Positions 45,752 through 60,294 of a DNA stretch of 64,000 nt are shown here, piece after piece. The DNA is from Hydrogenovibrio halophilus DSM 15072 (lineage in GTDB: Bacteria > Pseudomonadota > Gammaproteobacteria > Thiomicrospirales > Thiomicrospiraceae). The notes beneath the pieces were generated by a model, which was given only the letters and a program-made list of their open reading frames with translations, was not told the DNA's origin and made no database searches. A program made the position numbers and the translations under genes. The stretch spans positions 1,185,164-1,249,163 of the forward strand of contig NZ_KB913033.1 of assembly GCF_000384235.1 (NCBI RefSeq), written 5' to 3'. The stretch's first letter is position 1, and every line of letters starts with the position of its first letter.

Positions 45752-46648
45752 TCAGGTGGTTTCAGTCTGGTTGAGCATCCACTTCAGGGTGTCGTGGATG
45801 CGGTGTTGGGTCAGGGGGGCATCGATGAGTGTTTCGAGCCGACTGGGATCACCGGTTAAAACGGGCAGGTCGTTTTTGCGTTGCAGTGCCGGGTCGGTCT
45901 GAATGCGAATGCGGTAGCCGGACAGAGCGTTGAGGTGTTCGATGATGTCGTGCAGTTGTATGGCGTTGCCGCTGGCCAGGTTGTAGTGGGTGTGAGGCAG
46001 TGCCGGGGCTTCCAGCAGGGCCTGGTACCAGCGGCACACGTCGCGGATGTCGTTGAATTCGCGTGCCACCTGGGTGTTGCCCAGAGCGATTTCGCTCTGG
46101 TGGGTTTGAAAATGGGCCACCATTTTGGGGATCAGGAAGTGCTCTGCCTGACCGGGGCCTGTGTAGTTGAAGGGCCGGGTGAATACGATGGGCAGTCGGG
46201 ACTGATGGCTTGCGCCCAATTGTTCCATGGCGAGCTTGCTGATGCCATAGTGGCCAGCCGGTTTGGGGCAGAGGGTTTCGCTGAGCTGTGCCAGGCCCTG
46301 ATGGCCGTAGACGGTGGCGCTGCTGGCCAGAAGGACGCGTTTGGGACGCGGGATCAGGGTGAGGGCGTTGAGCAGGTTTTCGGTGGCGATGACATTGTGG
46401 CGATAATAGCCCAAAGTGTCTGCTTCGGCGGCGAAGGCGCGCCCGGCCAGATGGATGACCGCTTGGGGCTGAAGGTCCTGGATGATGGCGCGGGTGGTCT
46501 CGGCGTCGGTCAGGTCGCAGGCATGAAGCGAGGGTTGTGTGGGTCTGTGCGTCCGTGTCAGACCGGAAACCTGATGCCCGGCGTTGGTGAGATGGGGCAT
46601 CAGGTGTTGGCCGGTAAAGCCGCCCGCCCCTGTGATCAGCACGCGCAT
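45752..46648 (-). CDS. rmd: GDP-6-deoxy-D-mannose reductase (Rmd)
   Basis: This is a 298-residue short-chain dehydrogenase of the sugar-nucleotide type. The start at 46648 puts the NAD(P) loop (VLITGAGGFTGQHL) at the N-terminus; a longer frame overlaps gmd. The catalytic set is S/T in ASSATVYG and YxxxK in YGISK. RPFNYTGPGQ, REFNDIRDV and TDPALQRKND resemble Pseudomonas Rmd. It would reduce GDP-4-keto-6-deoxy-mannose to GDP-D-rhamnose. GDP-fucose synthase is an alternative, but the motifs fit Rmd better. Confidence 0.82.
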   Translation of the reverse strand: MRVLITGAGGFTGQHLMPHLTNAGHQVSGLTRTHRPTQPSLHACDLTDAETTRAIIQDLQPQAVIHLAGRAFAAEADTLGYYRHNVIATENLLNALTLIPRPKRVLLASSATVYGHQGLAQLSETLCPKPAGHYGISKLAMEQLGASHQSRLPIVFTRPFNYTGPGQAEHFLIPKMVAHFQTHQSEIALGNTQVAREFNDIRDVCRWYQALLEAPALPHTHYNLASGNAIQLHDIIEHLNALSGYRIRIQTDPALQRKNDLPVLTGDPSRLETLIDAPLTQHRIHDTLKWMLNQTETT

Positions 46649-46650
46649 GG

Positions 46651-51529
<4,879 letters not shown>

Positions 51530-51533
<4 letters not shown>

Positions 51534-52774
51534 TGGCGATCCTGACGGGGTTGTTTTTGAGTCATTGTCTGGTAAAGATTTTGGGCGCGTCCAGGCAAGA
51601 GGTCATGCTGGTTTTGCGGTGGCGGTTGATGACCGAGGTAAAGTCGAAACAAACGTGTTTTGAGACCTGGCAGCCGCTCCAGTAATGACCAGGCTGTTTT
51701 TTTCAGCCTGGGGTTGCGATCCAGAATTTTGGATTTGGTTAAGTGAAGCAGGCGCCGCCCTTTGTTGTTTATTCGTGTGCGCAGGTTTAATGATGGGCGC
51801 TGAACCATGAACCAGTGTTTGAGCTGACGTAAGTGGCGAGTCAGTTGTCTCAGAGGCGCTGTCCAGCGCCAGGAGCGACTGTTGAGTAATTGTCTGCAGT
51901 CGCTGTCGAGCTTTTCCAGCTTGTGGATTTGTGCGCTCAGGGTCTGATGGGTGCGCTGTTGCTCATTGTTAAGCTGTTCCAGTTGTTGGGCTTGAGTCGC
52001 CAGAACTTGCTGGAAGTGCCGGTGGGTGTTTCCGAGCCATTGTTCATGGCGGTCGATTAAATCAGCCAGTGTGTGACCGTTTGTCAGCTGAAAAGCTTTC
52101 TCGAAATCAATGAGGGCTGATTCATCAGTGGGTTTTTGGGCCAGCAGCGCGTAATCGGGGCTGACATGATAAAACACGTCAAACAGTGCAATGGGTTGGT
52201 CGGGTGTCAGAGCGCCGTAATTGTCCAGGCGAAGTATGTAGGGGTTTGTCAGGCGATAATGCCTCGCCATGAACGCGATCAGGTCTGGTGGCAAAGGCTT
52301 TTCATGGGTGGGGTCCAGATAAAAGCTATTGGTGGCGACCGTCAGGTTTTCCGGGTTTGGGGTTTCAAGCAGGATGATGCCGCCAGGCGCGAGCACACGT
52401 TCCATTTCCGCGAACAACGCCTGGAGCTGTTCAAAAGACAGGTGTTCGATCAGATGGAAAGCTGAAATGAAATGGAAGTGGTTGTCGGGTTGTTGTTGGA
52501 GAAAGGTCAGGGCTTCTTTCTGGTGTGCCCTCAGTTTTTTGTCCCAACAGGCTTGCAGCATGGAGGGGTCAAGGTCAACGCCTTCTCCGGAAATTCGGTG
52601 TGTTGCAAGCCATTGTAACCATTCGCCTCTTCCGCATCCCAAATCAAGTGCTCTGGGCTCTGGGAAGTTTGCCTGCAGAGCCTTAACCAGGGGAAGGTAA
52701 GCTTCCAGGCGCTGGGCAATGCTTTCACGAGAACCGCGGAAGGTGTCTTCAAGGTGTCGGTAAAAGTCGCTCAT
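51530..52774 (-). CDS. SAM methyltransferase with C-terminal coiled coil, WbdD-like role
   Basis: This is a 414-residue protein. The class I methyltransferase domain (about 40-225) has the SAM loop LDLGCGRGEWLQWL, GVDLDPSML and HLIEHLSFEQLQALF. Then follows a coiled coil of about 60 residues (QQLEQLNNEQQRTHQTLSAQ) and a basic amphipathic C-terminus with SRSWRWTAPLRQL. It overlaps wzt and the triple glycosyltransferase by 4 bp each. In E. coli O8/O9, WbdD methylates the chain end, stops growth and uses a coiled coil as a ruler. A similar chain-length function is inferred; no kinase domain is present. Confidence 0.8.
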
Positions 52775-53970
52775 AATTTTGGGATGCTTGTGGTTGTGGG
52801 CAGCCAGGCGGTGCCGATGAATTCGGGGTGGTGGGTGTTATGCACTTCGAACACCAGTGCCCGGTCAAACCAGTCGATATTACCATGCAGGTGGCTGGCG
52901 TGTCGATGTACAGCGACGGTGACCGAATAGCTGCCCGGGCCGAGGTTGGCGGGAAAGGCGAAGTCGATGTGTTGCGATTTACCCGGCTGCAAGTTGAGGG
53001 GGTGACCGAGGTGAAAGGTGTTGGTGCCGAAAACGTCGTGGCCGACGCGGTTTTTGATCAGCAGTCCGATGGTGATGTCTGGGGTGGTCTGATGGGCTGA
53101 AAGTTTCAGGCGCAAGGTGACGGCCTGGCCGACGCTGATTTGCTCAACCGGTTGCAGGTTCCGGTCAAGCAGTTGCACCCGGTCGATGGTCACTTCTTTG
53201 CTGCCGGATCGGGTTTGGTTGTCGCTGGCATGTTCGATCAGGGCGTGGTCTTCTTTTTGTGCCACCAGCGCGTTGTAGTAGTCCATGACATCGGCGGGGT
53301 CACCGTCCATGGCCAGTCGACCCTGGTCAATCAGTAGGGCGCGGTCGCAGAGTTCGAGCACGGCAGATTTGTCGTGCGAGACAAATAATAACGTGGTGCC
53401 CTGTTGTTTGAACTGGCGGATACGGTCGAAGCTTTTGTGCTGAAAGTAGCTGTCGCCCACGGACAGCGCTTCGTCGATGATGAGGATGTCGGGACGCACG
53501 GCGGTGACGGCGGAAAACGCCAGACGCATCTGCATGCCGCTGGAGTAGGTGCGCAGAGGCTGTTCGAAAAAATCGCCCAGTTCACTGAAAGTGCGAACGT
53601 CTTGAAGCAGGGATTCCGGCTGGGGCAGGCCCAGCATTTTCAAGGCGTGCAGGGCATTTTCGCGACCGGTAAATTCGGGGTGAAAGCCAAGGCTGAGTTC
53701 GAGTATGGCGGCGACCCGTCCCTGGAAGGCAACGGTACCGTAGGTCGGGGGAAGGGTGCCGGCAATCATTTTTAACAGGGTGCTTTTGCCGGCCCCGTTC
53801 TGGCCGACCAGCGCCAGTGCCTGACCACCGGGGAGAGAGAAGCTGATGTCTTCGATCACGGTATGGACGCTGGCTGGTCGGGGCTGAAAGCCCAGCCATT
53901 TGAGGATGCGGTGCCAGCCGGAGGCATAGCGGGTGTAGCGTTTGGTGAGCTGGCTGATTTGAATGCTCAT
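52771..53970 (-). CDS. wzt: O-polysaccharide ABC transporter ATPase Wzt with carbohydrate-binding domain
   Basis: This is a 399-residue protein. The start at 53970 makes the ATGA overlap with wzm. The ATPase domain (about 1-245) has Walker A LVGQNGAGKSTLL, signature YSSGMQMRLAFS and Walker B ILIIDEALSVGD. Residues about 270-399 form a beta-sandwich like Wzt-C, which recognises the capped end of the glycan. Presence of Wzt-C beside a methyltransferase means export is probably coupled to chain termination. Confidence 0.92.
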   Translation of the reverse strand: MSIQISQLTKRYTRYASGWHRILKWLGFQPRPASVHTVIEDISFSLPGGQALALVGQNGAGKSTLLKMIAGTLPPTYGTVAFQGRVAAILELSLGFHPEFTGRENALHALKMLGLPQPESLLQDVRTFSELGDFFEQPLRTYSSGMQMRLAFSAVTAVRPDILIIDEALSVGDSYFQHKSFDRIRQFKQQGTTLLFVSHDKSAVLELCDRALLIDQGRLAMDGDPADVMDYYNALVAQKEDHALIEHASDNQTRSGSKEVTIDRVQLLDRNLQPVEQISVGQAVTLRLKLSAHQTTPDITIGLLIKNRVGHDVFGTNTFHLGHPLNLQPGKSQHIDFAFPANLGPGSYSVTVAVHRHASHLHGNIDWFDRALVFEVHNTHHPEFIGTAWLPTTTSIPKL

Positions 53971-54752
53971 AGCTCTTCCACCATTTCTGCGGCCACTCGG
54001 CGATAAAGCAGGAAGCCAAGTGTGTAGAAAAGTACGATGGCACCCGCCCAAACGCCGAGTGTGGTCAGGGAGGGCGCGTTGCCATAAACAAAAATCTGCT
54101 GGTAGGTGGCCACCAAATGTGTCATGGGGTTGTACTGTAACCAGGCCTGGTACTTTTGGGGGAGGATGGACACCATATACACAATGGGGGTGAGCCAGAA
54201 GCCGATTTGCAGAAGCACGGGAATGAGTTGACCGATGTCACGGAAAAACACGTTGAGCAGTCCCAGTATGAGCCCCAGAGAGGAGGCCAGCATCAAGGTC
54301 AGGATGACCAGCAAAGGCAGCCAAAACAGCTGTAGAGTCAGAGGATGGTCAATGAAGGCGATGACCAGGGTGACGGCCGCGGCCAGCAGGATGCCAGTGA
54401 CAGCGGTTTGTCCGATGACGACAATGGGGATGACGGCGCGGGGCATAATGAGTTTTTGGATTTGTTGGGCGTGGTCGATGAACATGGTCAGGGATTTGGA
54501 CAGGGTTTCGGCAAAAATGCTCCAGCCGACGATGCCAGCCATGAGGTAAACCGGGTAGGCGTAGGCGGAATCGACGCCTTCGAGTTTGGCGCTGAGAATG
54601 TTTGACAGAATCAATGCGTATATCAGCGCCATGACCAGCGGTTGGACCAGCATCCAGAAAAAGCCGATTTTGCTGCGGATGACGCGCTGTCTCAGGTCAC
54701 TGTGAATGGCGCTTAAAATGTAGGCGCGATAATGCCATAAACTTTTCAGCAT
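53967..54752 (-). CDS. wzm: O-polysaccharide ABC transporter permease Wzm
   Basis: This 261-residue inner-membrane permease of the ABC-2 type has six helices. Markers are RSKIGFFWMLVQPLVMALIYA near the start and PVLLQIGFWLTPIVYMVSILP in the middle; YNPMTHLVATYQ precedes the last helices. With Wzt it exports the undecaprenol-linked polymer across the inner membrane. It overlaps both neighbours, the GT4 gene upstream by 7 bp and wzt by 4 bp. Confidence 0.93.
   Translation of the reverse strand: MLKSLWHYRAYILSAIHSDLRQRVIRSKIGFFWMLVQPLVMALIYALILSNILSAKLEGVDSAYAYPVYLMAGIVGWSIFAETLSKSLTMFIDHAQQIQKLIMPRAVIPIVVIGQTAVTGILLAAAVTLVIAFIDHPLTLQLFWLPLLVILTLMLASSLGLILGLLNVFFRDIGQLIPVLLQIGFWLTPIVYMVSILPQKYQAWLQYNPMTHLVATYQQIFVYGNAPSLTTLGVWAGAIVLFYTLGFLLYRRVAAEMVEEL
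54140..54151. repeat. ACCAGGCCTGGT palindrome (in wzm)
   Basis: The exact 12-mer is coding and reads KYQAWLQYN, within a conserved Wzm region. Confidence 0.9.
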
Positions 54753-55921
54753 TTGGGGGAGCGTCCCTGTTGGGTCAGTTGCTGTCGAAATTGGGCTTTG
54801 AAACGTGCTTGAGAAAAACGCTCGGCATTGGCTTTGCAGGCATCTTGAGTTATCTGCGATTGTGTTTCAAATTTTTGTACGGCTTGCTGGAGCGCCTGGG
54901 GTGTCTGGCTGTGGAACAGCACGCCACTGGGGGACTCATGGCAGTCCAGGTCACGAATGGTTTCACTGAGTGCGCCATGGGCATAGCCAATCACCGGGGT
55001 GCCGAGCGATTGGGCTTCGAGCGGGGCGATGCCGAAATCTTCGGTGGCCATGTGGACAAATGCTTTGGCGTATTGCATCCAGCGGGTGACTTCGTCGTCC
55101 TCAAGGTAGCCCAGAAAATGGGTATTGGGTTGGGCCAGATTTTTGAGTGATTCGGTTTGTGGTCCGGAACCGATCACAATCAACGTCTTGTCTGGCATTT
55201 TATTGAATGCTGCGATGATTCGATCAATGCTTTTGTAGGGCACCAGACGCGAAACGATCAGGTAGTAGTTCAGCATGGGAGCTGGCGTGGCAACGGGTTC
55301 GCGTTTTGGAACCGGTGGGTAGACAACCGGTGTGGTCAGGTTGGCTACGTGTTGCAACCGCTTGCGGATGAAGTGGGAGGTGGCAATGACTTTGTCCGGT
55401 CGCATAAAACTGACGCTGTCCCAGATTCGGAAACGGTGCAGCCAGCGTCGAATCAACCAGGCTTTGAGGCCTTTGCCAAACGAGCCGTCCCGAAAGTGGG
55501 CGAACGAGAGGTCCCAGGCGTGGCGCATGGGCGAGTATATGTAGGCCAGGTGTGTTTGGTGCGGGTGGGCGATCACGCCTTTGGCAACGGTGTGTGAGCT
55601 GGAGATGATCAGGTCATAGTCGCTCAGGTCAATGTTCTCGATCCACCGGGGCATTAACGGAAGAAACCAGCGATAGCGTTTGGCAAAATGTCGGGTTAAC
55701 CAATGATTGTAGTGATAAACCGGGGTGTTGCCAAGCCAGTGTCTGTCCCGGTCCGGGAGGGTGTCAACCAGTGTCACTAGGTCAGCTTCGGGAAACATTT
55801 CCAGTAATGTCTGGAGAACAAATTCGGCCCCCCCTTTGGCTGTGAGCCAGTCATGGACAATCACAATGCGCCCGAATTCCGGGTCGGGATGGGCTGGCTT
55901 GGGATGAGGGGCTAAATGCAT
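54746..55921 (-). CDS. GT4-family glycosyltransferase (WbpY/WbpZ/WbaZ-like)
   Basis: This 391-residue GT-B enzyme has IVHDWLTAKGGAEFVLQTLLEMFPEA at the N-terminus, SSSHTVAKGVIAHPHQTHLAYIYSPMR, YLIVSRLVPYKSIDRII and ATEDFGIAPLEAQSLGTPVIG (the E-x7-E region). This pattern is shared with mannosyl- and rhamnosyltransferases of A-band-like loci, where such enzymes add the first adaptor residues. It lies between manC and wzm. Confidence 0.88.
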   Translation of the reverse strand: MHLAPHPKPAHPDPEFGRIVIVHDWLTAKGGAEFVLQTLLEMFPEADLVTLVDTLPDRDRHWLGNTPVYHYNHWLTRHFAKRYRWFLPLMPRWIENIDLSDYDLIISSSHTVAKGVIAHPHQTHLAYIYSPMRHAWDLSFAHFRDGSFGKGLKAWLIRRWLHRFRIWDSVSFMRPDKVIATSHFIRKRLQHVANLTTPVVYPPVPKREPVATPAPMLNYYLIVSRLVPYKSIDRIIAAFNKMPDKTLIVIGSGPQTESLKNLAQPNTHFLGYLEDDEVTRWMQYAKAFVHMATEDFGIAPLEAQSLGTPVIGYAHGALSETIRDLDCHESPSGVLFHSQTPQALQQAVQKFETQSQITQDACKANAERFSQARFKAQFRQQLTQQGRSPKC

Positions 55922-55930
55922 AAGGCGTTG

Positions 55931-57325
55931 TTAACGTCCAAAATCATCATCATAGCGAATGATGTCGTCTTCGCCGGTGTATTCGCCTACCTGCACTTCC
56001 ATCACCACCAGGTCGACCTTGCCGTGGTTTGCCAGACGGTGTTTTTCGCCAATGGGGATGTATGTGGATTCATTGCTGCGCAGCATCTGAATCTGTTCGC
56101 CGACTTGCACATGGGCGGTGCCACTGACAACGACCCAATGCTCGCTTCGGTGCAGGTGCTTCTGTAAAGACAGCTTTTTGCCCGGATGGACAATGATGCG
56201 TTTGAGTTTGTATTCGCTTGTGCTCATCAGGGTTTCGTAAGACCCCCAGGGGCGATAGACCAGTTGATGCAGTTCGGTGAGTTCGGAATTGTGGCGTTTG
56301 AGTTCGGCCACGACTTGTTTGACGTTCTGGCTGTGTCCGCGTTTGGTGATGAGCAGGGCGTCGGTGGTGTCGACAATGATCAGGTCGTCGACATCGACGG
56401 TGGCAATGGTGTGGTTGCGGCTGATGATCAGGTTGTTGCGGCTGTTGAAGTTGAGTGAGGGAAAGGTGTTTTGACCGCGTTCAAGAACGGCATTGCCCTG
56501 ATCGTCTTTGTCGATTTCTTCATACAGGCTGTCGAAGCTGCCCATGTCGGACCAGTCCATGTCGGCAGGAATGACCGCAATCTGATCGGATTTTTCCATC
56601 AATGCGTAGTCAATGCTTTCGTCAGGAATGGCTTGCATGGCTTCGAGGTCAATCCGAACCAGTCCGTTTGCGTCGGTTTTGGCGGTTTTCAGGGCTTTCT
56701 GGCAGGCGCTGTGGATGTCCGGTGCGTGCTGTTGCAGTTGATCCAACACATGATTGACCTGAAAGCAGAACATGCCGCTGTTCCATAGGTAGTGCCCGCT
56801 GTCCAGATAGCTCTGAGCAGTGACTTGGTCGGGCTTTTCTTTGAAGGAGAGCACGGTCTGGCCGTCGTGTTCGATGTAGCCAAAGCCGGTTTCCGCTGCA
56901 TGGGGACGAATGCCGAAGGTGACCATTTGGGGGGTGTCGGCCACACTCAGGGCTTGCTCCACGGCTTGTTGGTAGGCCTCAGGGTCCTCAATCAAATGAT
57001 CGGAGGGGGTGACAAACATGCGATCTTCGGGGCTCAGGGACATGGCGGCCAACGCAATGGCGGGGGCCGTGTTACGCCCGACCGGTTCCAGAATAAAGCG
57101 CGCATCGGTGATGCCGATTTCTTCGAGCTGGTCTTTGATGATGAAATAATGCGCTTCGTTGGTCATGATGATGAACTCATCGACCAGAGTATGGTTGCGC
57201 GCTATGGTTTTCTGAAACAGCGATTTCTGGTCAAAAAGCTTGACGAATTGTTTGGGCAGGTGTTTGCGACTCAGAGGCCAGAGCCGGGTGCCGGATCCGC
57301 CACAAAGGATCAGGTTGGTGATCAC
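55931..57325 (-). CDS. manC: mannose-1-P guanylyltransferase / mannose-6-P isomerase ManC
   Basis: This 464-residue bifunctional enzyme (WbpW/AlgA type) makes GDP-mannose. The pyrophosphorylase part begins LCGGSGTRLWPLSRKHLPKQF with the signature loop and has FVTPSDHLIEDP. The C-terminal cupin isomerase part contains RPWGSYETL, KLSLQKHLHRSEHWVVVSG and the metal-binding His cluster. It lies directly downstream of manB and supplies gmd. Confidence 0.93.
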   Translation of the reverse strand: MITNLILCGGSGTRLWPLSRKHLPKQFVKLFDQKSLFQKTIARNHTLVDEFIIMTNEAHYFIIKDQLEEIGITDARFILEPVGRNTAPAIALAAMSLSPEDRMFVTPSDHLIEDPEAYQQAVEQALSVADTPQMVTFGIRPHAAETGFGYIEHDGQTVLSFKEKPDQVTAQSYLDSGHYLWNSGMFCFQVNHVLDQLQQHAPDIHSACQKALKTAKTDANGLVRIDLEAMQAIPDESIDYALMEKSDQIAVIPADMDWSDMGSFDSLYEEIDKDDQGNAVLERGQNTFPSLNFNSRNNLIISRNHTIATVDVDDLIIVDTTDALLITKRGHSQNVKQVVAELKRHNSELTELHQLVYRPWGSYETLMSTSEYKLKRIIVHPGKKLSLQKHLHRSEHWVVVSGTAHVQVGEQIQMLRSNESTYIPIGEKHRLANHGKVDLVVMEVQVGEYTGEDDIIRYDDDFGR

Positions 57326-57388
57326 GTTTTTACCCTTTGTCTCGACATGGAAAATGATCGGTAAATTATAGCATAGCTGTTCGTCGCT

Positions 57389-58756
57389 TTATGACGACTC
57401 ACGCTTGGTTTGCTGGATAATGGCTTCGACTTCTTTTAACTTTTCCTGCACCAGATCGGCATTGCCTCGGGTTTCAATGTTGATACGCAGCAGTGGTTCG
57501 GTGTTGGAGGCGCGAACATTCAGACGCCAGGAATCAAAATCCAGACTGAGACCATCGATCTGACTGATGCTGGGCGCTTGTCCCTGAAAGTGGGTTTGAA
57601 TGGCGGCCAGTGTGGCGGGAATGTCGGCGACGGTGTGGTTGATTTCGCCACTGCACGGGTAGGCTTTCTGGCAGTGCGCCACCAGTCGGGAAAGCGGTTG
57701 TTGGGTGTCGCTGAGTTGTTGCATGATCAACAGCCACGGAATCATGCCGGAATCGCAGTAGGTGAAGTCTCTGAAATAATGGTGTGAGGACATTTCACCG
57801 CCGTAGAGGGCGTTTTCTTTGCGCATGCGTTCTTTGATGAAGGCGTGGCCGGTTTTGGATTCGATGGGAAGGCCGCCGGCTTTTTCGACCAGCTCGATGG
57901 TGTTCCAGGTGAGGCGAGGATCGTGCAGGATTTTTTCACCGGGATGGTCTTGAAGCAGGCGCTCGGCAATGAGCCCGACCAGGTAGTAACCTTCGATGAA
58001 CTGGCCTTTTTCATCAAACAGAAAACAGCGGTCGAAGTCGCCGTCCCAGGCGACGCCAAAGTCGGCCTGATGTTGCACAACGGCTTGTGCTGTTTCCTGA
58101 CGGTTTTCGTGCAAAAGCGGGTTGGGAACGCCATTGGGGAAGTGGCCGTCTGGCTCGCAGTGCAGATAAATAGGGTCAATGGGAAGTTGGCTGATCAATG
58201 ATTCGATCATGGCGGCGGCTGAGCCATTGCCGCAATTGAAGACGATTTTCTGACGTTTGAGGGTTTGGGGCGTTACGTAGCCGAGCAGGTGCTGAATGTA
58301 GGCGGTTTTATCAGGCAGGGCGTGGTGCTGGCCCGGTTTGGCGGCTGGGGTAAGCGCTTGGTCTTCGATGCGTTGGGCAATCGCCTTGAGTCCGGTGTCG
58401 CCGGAGATCGGGCGTGCGCCTTCTGTGACCAGCTTCATGCCGTTGTAACCTTTTGGGTTGTGGCTGGCGGTGACCATAATGCCGCCGTCAAACCCGTGAT
58501 AAAAGGTGGCGAAGTAGATTTCTTCGGTGCCGCAGAGTCCAAGGTCGTAGACATCGGCCCCGCCCTGAATCAGCCCCTTTGTGAGCGCTTCGGCGAGTTC
58601 CGGGCTTTCCAGACGAATGTCGTGCCCGATGGCCACGGTTTTGGGTTGCAGGTGGTTGGCGTAGGCCAGGCCGATTTTGTGGGCAAGGTCGGTATTGAGT
58701 TGATCGGGCACTTTGCCGCGGATGTCATAGGCTTTGAAGCAGGGAATGGATGGCAT
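57389..58756 (-). CDS. manB: phosphomannomutase ManB/AlgC type
   Basis: This 455-residue enzyme interconverts mannose-6-P and mannose-1-P (and possibly glucose phosphates). The phosphoserine loop is VTASHNPKGYNGMK, the metal loop DGDFDRCF, and the sugar loop GGEMSSHHYF, with SNTEPLLRINIETR binding phosphate. It is the first gene of the 14-kb polysaccharide operon; an 81-bp gap at 58757-58837 separates it from the divergent initiating transferase and should contain the operon promoter. Confidence 0.94.
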   Translation of the reverse strand: MPSIPCFKAYDIRGKVPDQLNTDLAHKIGLAYANHLQPKTVAIGHDIRLESPELAEALTKGLIQGGADVYDLGLCGTEEIYFATFYHGFDGGIMVTASHNPKGYNGMKLVTEGARPISGDTGLKAIAQRIEDQALTPAAKPGQHHALPDKTAYIQHLLGYVTPQTLKRQKIVFNCGNGSAAAMIESLISQLPIDPIYLHCEPDGHFPNGVPNPLLHENRQETAQAVVQHQADFGVAWDGDFDRCFLFDEKGQFIEGYYLVGLIAERLLQDHPGEKILHDPRLTWNTIELVEKAGGLPIESKTGHAFIKERMRKENALYGGEMSSHHYFRDFTYCDSGMIPWLLIMQQLSDTQQPLSRLVAHCQKAYPCSGEINHTVADIPATLAAIQTHFQGQAPSISQIDGLSLDFDSWRLNVRASNTEPLLRINIETRGNADLVQEKLKEVEAIIQQTKRESS

Positions 58757-58882
58757 AAAACAGACCTTTGGAAGTTGTGATTACTGTGCGCATTATAACG
58801 TTTTGGCTGTGGGCTGAAATTGTGATGTAAGAAATTAGTGGGTAAGATAAGGCGAAGTTTTCGCGAGGGCATAGGCATAGAA

Positions 58883-60238
58883 ATGGTTTGGTTACAGCGG
58901 GCATTGGATTTGTTGCTGCCTTTTTTGATTGGGCTTGGTTGGTTTTTGGACCAGGCCTGGTTAAAAAGCGAGATGCCGTGGGCCTGGCTGGCTTTTCTAT
59001 ACGGTGGTTTTTTTGTCATTGTGGCTCAGTTGAGCGGGGTGTATCGCCAGTGGTTGCGGCGTTCGGCGTTTACCATTATGAGGCTGGTTTTTCAGTCGGC
59101 CTTGGTTTCACTGTCGGTGGCGGCGGTGGTATGGGGTGTTTGGTTTGACAGTCGTCTGGCTGCGTTGGATGTTTTGCTGGGTTGGTGGCTGGTTTTTTTA
59201 TTATGGCTGGTCGGATACCGGTTGTTGATTTACTTTTGGGTGTGGTTGGTTCGCTGGCGTTTCGGTCAACAGCGCCGGGTGGTGATTTGCGGGGCCGGCC
59301 GGGTAGGACAAACTCTGGCAAATGTATTGCAGAACACCCCCGGACTGGGCTATCAGGTAGTCGGTTTTTTTGATGATGCGCCCTTGCCTGCGTCATTGCA
59401 AAATCAAGGTTATAGGCATTTAGGTTCTTTGAGTTCGGTGATGTCCACATCCATGCAGTCGGCATTTGATGAGGTCTTCATTTGCCTGCCGTTACAGGAT
59501 GATCTTCAGATCAAAGCGTTAATGGATGGGTTGGCCGATTCGACCAAGGTGGTGAAGTTTGTACCGGATTTGTTTGCGTTTGATCTGATGCACAGCCACT
59601 TTGTGGATTTGAAGGGGCTGCCGGTATTCAGTGTGTATGATTCGCCGCTGACCTCACTGACCTCGCAGTGGCTGAAGCGGGGGCTGGATGTTGCGGTGTC
59701 GGTATGGGTGTTTGGCTTTTTATGGCCTTTGCTGCTGGGGATCGGCGTGGCGGTAAAACTGTCTTCGCAGGGGCCGGTTTTGTTCAAGCAGGTTCGTTAC
59801 GGGATGGATGGGCGTGAGATCAAAGTCTATAAGTTTCGGACCATGACGGTAATGGAAAATGGTGAGAAGGTTGAGCAGGCCAAAGCCAATGATCCACGTG
59901 TGACAGCGGTGGGGCGTTTTTTGCGCCGGACCAGCCTGGATGAATTACCGCAGTTTTATAATGTGTTGCAGGGGCGGATGTCGGTGGTGGGACCGCGACC
60001 GCATGCGAAAGCGCATAATGAGCTTTATCGGGACTTGGTACCTCGCTATATGCAGCGTCATCTGGTCAAGCCGGGGATTACAGGCTGGGCGCAGGTGAAC
60101 GGCTGGCGTGGGGAAACCGATACACTGGATAAGATGCAAAAACGGGTGGAGTTTGACCTGCATTACATCAAGAACTGGTCTTTGTGGCTGGATTTGAAGA
60201 TTATGGTGTTGACTTTGTTTGCACTGCGCGGGGGTTAA
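58883..60238 (+). CDS. undecaprenyl-phosphate sugar phosphotransferase, WcaJ-like
   Basis: This is a 451-residue polyprenol-phosphate hexose-1-phosphate transferase. Four N-terminal helices are followed by a nucleotide-binding-like CoA domain (VVICGAGRVGQTLANVL, about 135-250). The catalytic bacterial-sugar-transferase domain (about 255-451) has KVYKFRTM, GRFLRRTSLDELPQFYNVLQGRMS and GITGWAQVNGWRGETD. It starts glycan assembly on undecaprenyl phosphate, probably with glucose-1-phosphate. The start at 58883 (MVWLQRAL) was chosen; GTG 58838 is an alternative. It opens a plus-strand unit divergent from manB. Confidence 0.87.
   Translation: MVWLQRALDLLLPFLIGLGWFLDQAWLKSEMPWAWLAFLYGGFFVIVAQLSGVYRQWLRRSAFTIMRLVFQSALVSLSVAAVVWGVWFDSRLAALDVLLGWWLVFLLWLVGYRLLIYFWVWLVRWRFGQQRRVVICGAGRVGQTLANVLQNTPGLGYQVVGFFDDAPLPASLQNQGYRHLGSLSSVMSTSMQSAFDEVFICLPLQDDLQIKALMDGLADSTKVVKFVPDLFAFDLMHSHFVDLKGLPVFSVYDSPLTSLTSQWLKRGLDVAVSVWVFGFLWPLLLGIGVAVKLSSQGPVLFKQVRYGMDGREIKVYKFRTMTVMENGEKVEQAKANDPRVTAVGRFLRRTSLDELPQFYNVLQGRMSVVGPRPHAKAHNELYRDLVPRYMQRHLVKPGITGWAQVNGWRGETDTLDKMQKRVEFDLHYIKNWSLWLDLKIMVLTLFALRGG
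58950..58961. repeat. ACCAGGCCTGGT palindrome (in WcaJ-like gene)
   Basis: The exact 12-mer is coding and reads LDQAWLKS in the first periplasmic loop. Confidence 0.9.
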
Positions 60239-60294
60239 GTGAATTTCAGTTGGTTTTTTAAGGGAATGGGGTTTTTGACCCCTTATGAACGATT

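Noticed and set aside
57326-57388. Possible internal promoter between manB and manC
   Set aside because: A short AT-rich stretch exists but no convincing -35/-10 pair at proper spacing was found.
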